Below, in pieces: positions 24,397 through 32,351 of a stretch of DNA of 64,000 bases (within the stretch, counting starts at the first letter, position 1; every line of letters begins with the position of its first letter). Position numbers and translations under genes: made by a program. Source of the stretch: Halorussus halobius (GTDB lineage: Archaea > Halobacteriota > Halobacteria > Halobacteriales > Haladaptataceae); assembly GCF_004765805.1 (NCBI RefSeq), contig NZ_SBIU01000007.1, forward strand, positions 62,001 to 126,000, in the 5' to 3' direction. The notes beneath the pieces were generated by a model. The model saw only the letters and a list, made by a program, of their open reading frames with translations, ran no database searches and was not told the DNA's origin.

Positions 24397-27180
24397 ATGA
24401 CTGATACACTTCCGTTCGATGCCGTCCGCGAGCTCGACGTCGGCGGGACGACGTACAAGATGGCCGATCTTCGAGCACTCGAAGAACAGGGACTCTGTGA
24501 CCTCGACACGCTCCCGGTGAGCATCCGTATTCTGCTTGAGTCGGTGCTCCGGAACGCCGACGGCGAAGCTGTTACTGCGGCGGACGTCAAGAATGCTGCT
24601 GGCTGGGAGCCAGACGTACCGGACGCGGAGGTTCCGTTCTCTCCATCACGAGTCGTCCTACAGGACCTCACTGGTGTGCCCGCAGTCGTCGACCTGGCGG
24701 CCCTTCGATCCGAAGTCGACCGAAAAGATCGAGACCCAACCCTGGTCGAACCGGAGATTCCTATTGATCTCGTGATCGACCACAGCGTCCAGGTCGACTA
24801 CTTCGACTCCGAAGACGCCTACGAGAAGAACGTCGAACTGGAGTACGAGCGCAATGCCGAGCGGTATCGCGCGATCAAGTGGGCCCAGAACGCCTTCGAG
24901 AACTTCAACGTCGTCCCGCCGGGTACCGGCATCGTCCACCAGGTGAATCTCGAGCATCTGGGCCGGGTCGTCCACGCCCGCGAGCAAGACGGCGAGAACT
25001 GGCTCCTGCCGGACACGCTCGTCGGCACGGACAGCCACACCCCGATGATCGGTGGCATCGGTGTGGTCGGTTGGGGCGTCGGCGGCATCGAAGCGGAAGC
25101 GGCGATGCTCGGCCAGCCGGTTACGATGAAACTCCCCGAGGTCGTTGGCGTCCGTCTCGAAGGCGAATTACCCGAAGGCGCGACGGCGACGGATCTCGTG
25201 CTCCACATTACCGAACGGCTCCGCGAGGTCGGCGTCGTCGACCGGTTCGTGGAGTTCTTCGGTCCTGGTGTGGAGAACCTCACAGTCCCCGACCGGGCCA
25301 CGATCGCCAATATGGCGCCCGAACAGGGTTCGACGATCAGCATGTTCCCGGTCGACGAGCAGACGCTCGAATATCTCGAACTCACCGGACGGGATCCCGA
25401 CCACATCAACCTCGTCCGCGAGTATCTCGAAGCGCAAGGGCTGTTCGGAGAACAGGAACCGGAATACACCGAGGTGGTCGAGTTCGATCTCTCGACAGTC
25501 GAACCGAGCCTGGCCGGACACAAGCGGCCACAGGATCGGATTCCGATGGGGGACGTGAAACAGAGCTTCCGGGGACTTCTCCACGGGGAGTTCGAAGACG
25601 ACCTCGATGATGTCGACGAAGACGCCCTACAGCGGTGGCTCGGCGAAGGTGGTGCAGCTGATGCGGAGACCGACGGCGGCGTTCAGGTCGAACCCGAATC
25701 GGAACTGCACCCGTTAACCAAACGCGTCGAGGTCGACCTCGACGGTGAGACAGTGGAAATTGGACACGGAGACGTCCTCGTCAGCGCCATCACGAGCTGT
25801 ACGAACACTTCGAACCCGTCGGTGATGATCGCTGCTGGTCTGCTTGCCCAGAACGCCGTCGAGAAAGGTTTAGATGTCCCGCCGTACGTCAAGACGAGTC
25901 TCGCACCCGGCAGTCGTGTCGTCACGCAGTACCTCGAGGAATCGGGCCTGCTTCCGTATCTCGAAGAGCTCGGGTACGCGGTCGTCGGCTACGGCTGTAC
26001 CACTTGTATCGGGAACGCCGGACCACTTCCTGATCCCATCGATCAAGCGATCGACGACCACGACCTCTGGACGACGAGCGTCCTCTCCGGGAATCGGAAC
26101 TTCGAGGCGCGTATTCACCCGAAGATCCGCGCGAACTACCTCGCGAGCCCGCCGCTCGTCGTCGCCTACGGCCTCGCAGGGCGGATGGACGTCGACCTCG
26201 AGAACGAGCCGCTAGGCACCGACGAGGAGGGGGAATCGGTGTATCTGGCGGACATCTGGCCCGACGCAGCGGACGTGCAGGCAGCAATCCACGAGAACGT
26301 CTCTCCTGAGATGTTCGAGGAGAAGTATGCCTCTGTGTTCGAGGGTGACGAGCGGTGGGCTGCTCTCGACGCGCCCACAGGTGACGTCTACGAGTGGGAC
26401 GACAACTCGACATACATCCGAGAGCCGCCGTTCTTCCAGGACTTCCCCCTCGAAAAACCCGGCGTCGCCGATATTGAGGATGCACGCTGCCTGCTGACAC
26501 TCGGCGATACCGTTACGACCGACCACATCAGCCCTGCTGGCCCCTTCGGATCTGACCTCCCTGCCGGCCAGTGGCTGCTCGATAACGGCGTTGAGCCGCA
26601 CGAGTTCAACACCTACGGCGCGCGCCGGGGCAACCACGAGGTGATGATGCGGGGAACGTTCGCCAATGTCCGCATCGAGAACGAGATGCTCGACGATGTC
26701 GAGGGTGGCTATACGATCCACCACCCAACCGACGAGCAGACGACCGTGTTCGAAGCCAGCCAGCGCTACCGCGAGGAGGGAGTCCCGCTCGTCGTGATGG
26801 CAGGCGAAGAGTTCGGTACCGGCTCCAGCCGGGACTGGGCGGCGAAAGGAACGGACCTACTCGGTGTTCGCGCAACCATCGCCGAGAGTTACGAGCGCAT
26901 CTACCGCGACAACCTCGTCGGCATGGGTGTGCTCCCCCTGCAGTTCGATGATGGCGACTCGTGGGAATCTCTCGGTCTGGATGGGTCTGAGATCTTCACG
27001 ATCCACGGCCTCGATGACGGGCTCGATGTGATGGACGAACTGACCGTTATCGCCGAGCGCGCGGACGGGTCGACTGTCGAGTTCCCGGTCACAGCACAGG
27101 TCGGCACGCCGGCCGCCGTGACCTATATCGAACACGGCGGCATCCTCCACTACGTCCTTAGACGGCTCCTCATGCGATAA
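24397..27180 (+). CDS. acn: aconitate hydratase (AcnA type)
   Basis: A 927-residue aconitase that converts citrate to isocitrate in the citric acid cycle. Iron-sulfur ligands are visible: the first cysteine in SAITSCTNTSNP and two more in YGCTTCIGNAGPL, the standard three for a 4Fe-4S cluster. The C-terminal domain has GEEFGTGSSRDWAAKG. The length suits the AcnA/IRP1 branch. The start MTDTLPF at 24397 is chosen. It follows copZ on the same strand and may share its transcript. Copper attacks exposed 4Fe-4S dehydratase clusters, so a duplicate or copper-induced aconitase would make sense, but that is inference. Confidence 0.96.
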   Translation: MTDTLPFDAVRELDVGGTTYKMADLRALEEQGLCDLDTLPVSIRILLESVLRNADGEAVTAADVKNAAGWEPDVPDAEVPFSPSRVVLQDLTGVPAVVDLAALRSEVDRKDRDPTLVEPEIPIDLVIDHSVQVDYFDSEDAYEKNVELEYERNAERYRAIKWAQNAFENFNVVPPGTGIVHQVNLEHLGRVVHAREQDGENWLLPDTLVGTDSHTPMIGGIGVVGWGVGGIEAEAAMLGQPVTMKLPEVVGVRLEGELPEGATATDLVLHITERLREVGVVDRFVEFFGPGVENLTVPDRATIANMAPEQGSTISMFPVDEQTLEYLELTGRDPDHINLVREYLEAQGLFGEQEPEYTEVVEFDLSTVEPSLAGHKRPQDRIPMGDVKQSFRGLLHGEFEDDLDDVDEDALQRWLGEGGAADAETDGGVQVEPESELHPLTKRVEVDLDGETVEIGHGDVLVSAITSCTNTSNPSVMIAAGLLAQNAVEKGLDVPPYVKTSLAPGSRVVTQYLEESGLLPYLEELGYAVVGYGCTTCIGNAGPLPDPIDQAIDDHDLWTTSVLSGNRNFEARIHPKIRANYLASPPLVVAYGLAGRMDVDLENEPLGTDEEGESVYLADIWPDAADVQAAIHENVSPEMFEEKYASVFEGDERWAALDAPTGDVYEWDDNSTYIREPPFFQDFPLEKPGVADIEDARCLLTLGDTVTTDHISPAGPFGSDLPAGQWLLDNGVEPHEFNTYGARRGNHEVMMRGTFANVRIENEMLDDVEGGYTIHHPTDEQTTVFEASQRYREEGVPLVVMAGEEFGTGSSRDWAAKGTDLLGVRATIAESYERIYRDNLVGMGVLPLQFDDGDSWESLGLDGSEIFTIHGLDDGLDVMDELTVIAERADGSTVEFPVTAQVGTPAAVTYIEHGGILHYVLRRLLMR

Positions 27181-27248
27181 TCTCTCTCAACTGACTCTAT
27201 TTCTGGAAGCACAAGCAACACGAAAAACTTTGAGTCCAAATTAGCGTT

Positions 27249-27749
27249 TCAATCGTGCGTAGACTCTGTTCGGATGATGCCCGCTACGTTATCCATCTGA
27301 GCTGAAACGTGTGCGCTCTCACCAGCAACATGCGTAATTAAATCGTCCAGAGTGATCATCCCGATAACGCTCCCGTCTTCAACAACCGGGACGTGTCGAG
27401 CACCCGCTTCGTTCATTTGTCTCAGGACTTTTGGAATCTCAGCATCTGCTGGCACAGTAAGTGGGTCACGCGTCATCACGTCAGCAGCTCGTACGTCGTC
27501 TCCACTCGTCTCGGCTGTGAGCACACTTAACTCGCTTTCCTCGGTGAGCAGGTTAGCAATCAGGTCTCGATCGGTGATGATACCAGAGATCTGATCGGAT
27601 TCTTCGACGACCACGTACCTGGCACACCGCGATTGGGAGATCATCGTGTGAGCGATCTCGGCAACCGTGGCGTCAGGCGTGACACGGGCGACCGACTCGT
27701 CAGCAATCCGCCCAATGTCCATCCGGAGGTCAGTTGGTCTGGTACCCAT
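27249..27749 (-). CDS. CBS-domain pair protein
   Basis: A 166-residue cytoplasmic protein consisting of two CBS domains (about 15-75 and 80-145; motifs ISGIITDRDLI and VIGMITLDDLI). CBS pairs bind adenine nucleotides or sense ionic strength and usually control a partner enzyme or channel. No partner is encoded beside it: aconitase converges from the left and a lipoprotein gene diverges to the right. An alternative ATG at 27722 would trim nine residues. The family is certain, the role unknown. Confidence 0.9.
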   Translation of the reverse strand: MGTRPTDLRMDIGRIADESVARVTPDATVAEIAHTMISQSRCARYVVVEESDQISGIITDRDLIANLLTEESELSVLTAETSGDDVRAADVMTRDPLTVPADAEIPKVLRQMNEAGARHVPVVEDGSVIGMITLDDLITHVAGESAHVSAQMDNVAGIIRTESTHD

Positions 27750-27967
27750 GCTAATCAGTACGATTCATAACAGGAAATAGCTTAGCATCAGCTGGTCGTC
27801 ATAGAAATCCCCGGCTCTGTTGAAATCCTCAGTATTTGATAGTTTTGTACCCTCAATCGATCAGTACAGGTAATGCAGGTATCGATCCAGATGTGAGAGC
27901 GATCGAGACCCAAATACGGGTTTGAGCGTTCCTCACGACATTATGAACTGGAAACCTCTTTCCCCAC

Positions 27968-28555
27968 GTGAACCGACGGACGTACCTTGCATCTGTATGT
28001 GCTGCTGGCGTCGCCGCAACAGCAGGATGTAGTACAATTTCGGGTAGCAAAACACTCTCTGAACCGACTGTAAATACGGAATCTAGCGGGAGGAAGGCTC
28101 TCATTTTCACAGAGAACGACGAGGAGGTCGGTCACTTAAGTGTCGATGGAAGCGTGACATCCGGACGTATCGATCTATCGACCGAGATATGGCACCGGGG
28201 CGGGACGAACGTGGAATCGATCAAACTGAGAGTTTGGATGCCCGAAACAGCAATGGAATCCCCCGCAGAGGTCGCCGTCGTCTCGCCAGTGGAAGGGGAT
28301 AGCTCTCCACCACCATCGGTAGCACTCTATACGCCTGATCAAGCGCTCGGAACGATCATCGAGATCACCGATTTAGACGACCTCGCAGACGAAACCATCA
28401 GCACACTCAATCTCATCGTAATTCCGGGGTCAGAAACGGCTACACGCCTCAATATCCACACAACCATCGAACTCTCGGGTGGCGGCACTCTCAGTAGTGA
28501 CTACACGCTGGATGGCGAACTCCAGTTAGTGTATCCACATCTCAGTGATAAGTGA
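27968..28555 (+). CDS. putative lipoprotein, unknown function
   Basis: A 195-residue protein with a Tat/lipobox signal (MNRRTYLASVCAAGVAATAGC; lipid attachment expected on the last Cys). The start is GTG at 27968. The mature part looks like an all-beta extracellular domain with regular hydrophobic strands and no cysteines or metal motifs. I do not recognise the family with certainty; similar haloarchaeal lipoproteins occur widely. It stands alone between a divergent CBS gene and another lipoprotein gene at 28744 on the same strand. Confidence 0.75.
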   Translation: MNRRTYLASVCAAGVAATAGCSTISGSKTLSEPTVNTESSGRKALIFTENDEEVGHLSVDGSVTSGRIDLSTEIWHRGGTNVESIKLRVWMPETAMESPAEVAVVSPVEGDSSPPPSVALYTPDQALGTIIEITDLDDLADETISTLNLIVIPGSETATRLNIHTTIELSGGGTLSSDYTLDGELQLVYPHLSDK

Positions 28556-28743
28556 CGGACCGGCCCTCCACTGATCGAGAATCAGTTACCACCACTCGGA
28601 TTGCAGACGCGGTCTTACCGCTGACTCGGTCGTTCAGATCTACAATCATCACCCGCAAATCGTTCAGGATAGGTAGTATACATAGGTGTATAGCCGGTTG
28701 AGTATCCGAATCACTATGACACTCCAACCGGGATAGCACCCAC

Positions 28744-29142
28744 ATGAAGCGGCGTGCCCTTCTCTTACTCGGTGTGACTTCGCTGTTCGGCGGCTGTCTC
28801 GAAATTGGCGAGAACCGGCCACAACCACAGCTCGCATGGATTTGGTTACAGAACGACCGTGAGGAAGAGTACGAAGTTGACGTGGTCGTCGAAGAGGACG
28901 GTAAGTCGGTGTTTTCCGAAACGTACCAGTTGGGAGCGACGTCGGATACTGCAAACATCAACGTGGAGGACCCTGTCGATGAGCCAGGTCACTACGTCGT
29001 CCGGACCATGATGGATGGCGAAACCCGTGAGGTCGATATAGCCGAGTTCGTTGACGGCGACGAGAACTGCGTCGGAGTTCGATTCTCGTTACTCAACAAT
29101 GGAAGTGTAGAGTACTGGCCGAAATCCATGCAGCAATGTTAG
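28744..29142 (+). CDS. small putative lipoprotein, unknown function
   Basis: A 132-residue protein with a basic hydrophobic signal and lipobox (LFGGC near 16-20). The mature part is acidic, predicted beta-rich, and has one Cys pair (C103 and the final C132) that may form a disulfide. Composition and size match small haloarchaeal lipoproteins with Ig-like folds. It lies 188 bases after another lipoprotein gene. No enzyme motif is visible, and function cannot be inferred. Confidence 0.75.
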   Translation: MKRRALLLLGVTSLFGGCLEIGENRPQPQLAWIWLQNDREEEYEVDVVVEEDGKSVFSETYQLGATSDTANINVEDPVDEPGHYVVRTMMDGETREVDIAEFVDGDENCVGVRFSLLNNGSVEYWPKSMQQC

Positions 29143-29339
29143 GTTTGCACTTTTCAGCGACCAGCTGTTTCGGACGAGTATGAGTCTGAAGAGAAGGATT
29201 TAAACAGAGCCAAACCCTCGACTCTTCAACCCTGAGAGACGATAATCTCCAAACTTTGTGAAGTTACAAAAGGTGTTACCAGCTACGCCACTATCCAAGA
29301 GCGATGGTTATTATGAGTTAGTTTCTCCGGGGAAAGAGG

Positions 29340-29598
29340 ATGTACGACAAGATTTTGCTCTCAACTGACGGGGCGTTGCTTTTGAGGAGGCTGAATCTCA
29401 CGCAATCGCGGTAGCAGAGGCCAGCCGACTGGCAGAGGTGATTGTACAGTATGCTGACGCCGAAGATATGGATCTACTTGTGCTCGGACGAAACACCGAC
29501 CGGAAGAATACCGGGCTTTGCTTAGAAGCGTAACCGACCGCGTCCTGCGATTGACGACCCGCCCAGCAACCGTCGTGAAGACGGAAGTCGACGAGTAG
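29340..29598 (+). pseudogene. degraded UspA-like stress protein gene
   Basis: The first codons read MYDKILLSTDG, a typical Usp start, but after about 18 codons the frame hits a stop. Further on, frame-shifted pieces keep recognisable Usp features: LAEVIVQYADAEDMDLLVLGR in the second part and SVTDRVLRLTTRPATVVK at the end, before a stop at 29596-29598. At least two frameshifts or deletions separate them, so the gene is dead. The intact UspA at 15848 is a different, two-domain type. Confidence 0.75.
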
Positions 29599-29609
29599 CG
29601 GAAGAACAG

Positions 29610-30008
29610 TCAGTAACGGCCGCCGTCAGGCGTGAGTCGAGCACGCCGGCGTTCGAACTCCTCGTCGTCGATTTCGCCACGAGCGTACCGTTCCTGGAGG
29701 ACAGCGAGTGCGCTATCCTCGGTGGGGCCGTCCGATGACGACCGCGTTGTCAGCCAGTAGACGATGTAGACGGGGAGGGCGATTAGAAGTGCCATCCACA
29801 GCAAACCGATCAACATTATCCCCCAGCTCCATATTCCCCACCCGGCCATGTGACCATCATTCCACATCCCGTCATGCCAGTCCCACATAACTGTATCTGG
29901 AACAGCAGCATGCGTCAGGGTCATTCCAATGATGACGGCTAGCGTCAGTGCTCCGATGACGATGAGTCCCAGAGAACGAATCCCGCGTGATTGAATTGGA
30001 TTTTGCAT
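29610..30008 (-). CDS. SHOCT-domain membrane protein, His/Met/Trp-rich outer segment
   Basis: A 132-residue protein with a signal-like or TM segment (about 12-34), an outer stretch rich in Met, His, Trp and Asp (VMWDWHDGMWNDGHMAGWG, 40-58), a second TM (about 60-88) and a C-terminal SHOCT motif (LQERYARGEIDDEEFERRRARL). It is the fourth SHOCT protein of this type in the window. The clustering of soft-metal side chains outside the membrane is more pronounced than in the others. It lies 30 bases downstream of a DoxX gene and is likely cotranscribed with it. Confidence 0.85.
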   Translation of the reverse strand: MQNPIQSRGIRSLGLIVIGALTLAVIIGMTLTHAAVPDTVMWDWHDGMWNDGHMAGWGIWSWGIMLIGLLWMALLIALPVYIVYWLTTRSSSDGPTEDSALAVLQERYARGEIDDEEFERRRARLTPDGGRY

Positions 30009-30038
30009 TATTGTACTCCTGAAGAGAGTTCGGCGTGG

Positions 30039-30599
30039 TTAGCCGAGGATGTATTCGAGGGCGGGGTAGCGCTCGACGAGCGCTTCTCCACCGATCTCGT
30101 ACTGTTCGATGTACTGGTCGAGCCCGAGGATGCGGCCCGCGGCGAACGCGGCGACCGCGAGGAACACGAGCATGTACGCGAAGTCCCCGTTGATGAACCC
30201 GTGGCCCATGTCCCAGTTGCCGAAGTAGAACATGAGCATCATGAGCGCGCCGAAGAACGCCGCGAGGCGGACGAACGCGCCGACGAGCAGGCCCAGTCCG
30301 ATGAACAGCTCGCCCCACGGGACAGCGACGTTGGCGAATTCGACGAACCACGGCGTCGAGCCCATCCACGCGAACAGGCCCGCGAGCGGGTTCCCGTTGG
30401 TCGCCGCGACGTTCGACAGGTAGCCGCCAGCGCCGAACTCGCCGGTGATCTTCGTGAACCCAGAGTACGCGAACGCGTACCCCATCATGAGACGGAGCGC
30501 GAGCACGAACCACGCACTGAGACTGTGAACTTTCCCGCCGACGGTCAGGCCGCCGACTCTGCTCTCGAGCTGGTTCATGCCGGAGTCAAGTGTGGACAT
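30039..30599 (-). CDS. DoxX family membrane protein
   Basis: A 186-residue DoxX protein with four predicted helices (ALRLMMGYAFAYSGFTKI, ANVAVPWGELFIGLGLLVGA, AAFFGALMMLMFYFGN, and AYMLVFLAVAAFAAGRIL). It resembles the copy at 17405. It is divergent from an ArsR-type regulator/DUF7521 pair and is followed by a SHOCT protein gene. DoxX proteins are often tied to quinone or thiol redox chemistry, but a specific reaction cannot be given. The start at 30599 is supported by an A/T box about 41 bases upstream on the minus strand (30640-30646). Confidence 0.88.
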   Translation of the reverse strand: MSTLDSGMNQLESRVGGLTVGGKVHSLSAWFVLALRLMMGYAFAYSGFTKITGEFGAGGYLSNVAATNGNPLAGLFAWMGSTPWFVEFANVAVPWGELFIGLGLLVGAFVRLAAFFGALMMLMFYFGNWDMGHGFINGDFAYMLVFLAVAAFAAGRILGLDQYIEQYEIGGEALVERYPALEYILG

Positions 30600-30682
30600 A
30601 GTTATTGCACCTTCAACTATCAGTACGGAGGCAGAGACGATATAGTAGCGAGCCGGCGTTCTGAGTCAGAAAATCGGCGGGC

Positions 30683-30689
30683 TATATTA
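30683..30689 (+). promoter_or_regulatory. TATA-like box of the ArsR/DUF7521 pair
   Basis: TATATTA lies 25-31 bases before the GTG start at 30714, ideal spacing for a leaderless transcript and support for that start. Confidence 0.5.
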
Positions 30690-30713
30690 CGCTCCTGTCG
30701 CGAGTAGAGACGT

Positions 30714-31064
30714 GTGACCGAGGAGTCCGACCCGTCGGAAATCTTCGCTACACTCAACGACGAGTACGCTCGCGACATCCTCGTGGCGACGAAGACCGAC
30801 CGACTGTCTGCGAAGGAACTCAGCGAGGAATGTGACATGTCACGCCCGACCGTCTCACGCCGTGTCACCCGCCTCGTCGAGCAGGGCCTCCTCGAGGAGT
30901 ATACGCACGTCGACCCCGGGGGACGACACTACAGCGAGTATGAGGCGCGCCTCGAACGCATCGAAATCCTCCTGCAGGCGGAGGGCTTCGACGTCAACAT
31001 CGACATCCGGCCTGACCCCGCCGACCGGATTACGACCATCTTCGAGGAAATGCGGGGAGACTGA
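30714..31064 (+). CDS. ArsR-like winged-helix regulator
   Basis: A 116-residue regulator with a GTG start. The winged helix covers about 10-75 (LNDEYARDILVATK, SAKELSEECDMSRPTVSRRVTRL, with a wing ending PGGRHY), followed by a helical C-terminus probably for dimerisation. It lacks a clear metal-binding cysteine set. The membrane gene at 31068 starts three bases after its stop, so the two work together. The same HTH/membrane pairing recurs at 49051/49425. Confidence 0.88.
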   Translation: MTEESDPSEIFATLNDEYARDILVATKTDRLSAKELSEECDMSRPTVSRRVTRLVEQGLLEEYTHVDPGGRHYSEYEARLERIEILLQAEGFDVNIDIRPDPADRITTIFEEMRGD

Positions 31065-31067
31065 ATC

Positions 31068-31343
31068 ATGGACCACACGCTATTCGTCATCGGCAAACTG
31101 TTCACGACCGCGTTAGCACTGGTCATCGCATATCAGGCCTATCGCGGGTACCAACGACATCACACGCAGTTACTCCTGTACGTCGCCGCCGGCTTCGCAT
31201 TGGTCGGGCTTGGCGGCCTCCTTGAAGGCGTCCTCTTCGAACTCCTCCAGGTGTCGATCTTCGAAGCAGGATTCGTCGCAGCACTCGTCACCGCAGCCGG
31301 GATGCTGTCTATCCTCTACGCCCTGTATGCCCCGAATCCATAA
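31068..31343 (+). CDS. small membrane protein (DUF7521-like)
   Basis: A 91-residue protein with three predicted membrane helices and short basic loops (IAYQAYRGYQRHH, then two hydrophobic segments). It resembles the haloarchaeal family DUF7521, usually found right after an ArsR-like regulator gene. Its role is unknown; a membrane partner or sensor for the regulator is one possibility. A homologue lies at 49425 with the same motifs (YxAYRxY or FKAYRRT, then LGxGFxIxxLGxxL). Confidence 0.85.
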   Translation: MDHTLFVIGKLFTTALALVIAYQAYRGYQRHHTQLLLYVAAGFALVGLGGLLEGVLFELLQVSIFEAGFVAALVTAAGMLSILYALYAPNP

Positions 31344-31480
31344 GGATTCAGGACGCCCATTCGACAAGCGGCCTCTGCGCGTCGTGCCCGGTTCGAAGCC
31401 GCTACTGTTCGGACTCCCCTCGTTCTCGATAGTGTAGCGTCGCAGTGGGAGTTATATCCATATCGGTCGTACCATATCGT

Positions 31481-31876
31481 ATGATTCGAACACTCGTCGG
31501 TGTCCTCGGCGCTATCTCAGCGCTGTTCCCGGACGAAATCGTCGAGCTCTTCGAGAAACTCGCCATTTCGAATCCAGACGAGGGAACAGTGAGAGGGTGG
31601 ATACGTCCAGCAGTCCGGTCGGAGGGTGTTCTGATAGCTGCGCTTTCACTCTTTAACGGGCGAGCATACGCATTGCTGATGAATCTTACCGGCGTGTTCG
31701 GTGCGATAGTCCTCTTATTTCCCGACCTGTATCAGAGATTTGCCACCGCGTTCCTGTACGAGCGTCCAGAGTCGATAGAATGGAACGAGCGATTCCGCTT
31801 GGGCATTCGGGCTATCGGCGCACTCTATGTCTTTTTAGCGGCGAAGACGTACAGAGAGCGTCACAACGATACTTGA
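31481..31876 (+). CDS. uncharacterised membrane protein
   Basis: A 131-residue protein with three to four hydrophobic segments (about 2-17, 44-60, 62-82 and 105-120). The start MIRTLVG at 31481 is chosen because the longer frame adds non-hydrophobic residues in the upstream region. I do not recognise the family. It stands alone between the DUF7521-like gene and the copZ-like promoter. Nothing visible hints at a substrate or partner. Confidence 0.65.
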   Translation: MIRTLVGVLGAISALFPDEIVELFEKLAISNPDEGTVRGWIRPAVRSEGVLIAALSLFNGRAYALLMNLTGVFGAIVLLFPDLYQRFATAFLYERPESIEWNERFRLGIRAIGALYVFLAAKTYRERHNDT

Positions 31877-31938
31877 GCCACCTCGCTATTGACACCTGGC
31901 GCATCCGATGTCTAGTTCGTTACGGCCGCAGGTATCAC

Positions 31939-31949
31939 TTTGAATCTAA
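31939..31949. promoter_or_regulatory. TTnGAnTCnAA inverted repeat upstream of copZ-2
   Basis: TTTGAATCTAA, within the longer near-palindrome ACTTTGAATCTAAAGT (31937-31952), lies about 40 bases upstream of a TATA-like CTAAAG (about 31992) and 74 bases before the copZ-like start. It is the same repeat as at copA and copZ. Confidence 0.55.
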
Positions 31950-32022
31950 AGTTTGAGCCCCACGATATCAGTATGATCGAAGGGGAAATCCGCTAAAGAG
32001 AGGAGGCCGTGTGTATCCCTGT

Positions 32023-32220
32023 ATGACGACGACGATCATCGTGGAAGGCATGACGTGCGGTCACTGTGAGCAGACGGTCGAAGAGGCCCTCGAAGAGGTA
32101 TCCGGCGTGACTGACGTGACCGTCGACAGGGAGAGCGAACAGGCGAGCGTCGATGGTGAGGCAAATGTCACAGCTCTCGTGGAGGCCGTCGAAGACGCCG
32201 GGTACACCGCTTACGCCTGA
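32023..32220 (+). CDS. CopZ-like copper chaperone (HMA domain), second copy
   Basis: A 65-residue HMA protein with GMTCGHC, about 60% similar by eye to the chaperone at 24122. The start MTTTII at 32023 gives leaderless spacing to a CTAAAG box, and four extra codons upstream are possible. It precedes copB (32352) on the same strand, so it probably serves this CPH-type pump as the first copy serves CopA. The conserved acidic C-terminal half ([19 protein letters not shown]) is typical of haloarchaeal CopZ. Confidence 0.9.
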   Translation: MTTTIIVEGMTCGHCEQTVEEALEEVSGVTDVTVDRESEQASVDGEANVTALVEAVEDAGYTAYA

Positions 32221-32351
32221 GAATCGCGCGGACCACTCCGAGACAACGGCCAACCGTTGTCTTTGAAGCTTCGCTACGCTGGTCCTGCTGTACAGTTCAG
32301 TGGGGAAGATTCAGGGGGCCAGCGGATCCACCTCTACAGAGAATATGGGCT

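Noticed and set aside
27229-27239. TTTGAGTCCAA, a match to the copper-type repeat
   Set aside because: It lies between two converging gene ends (aconitase and CBS protein), where no promoter is expected, so it is probably chance.
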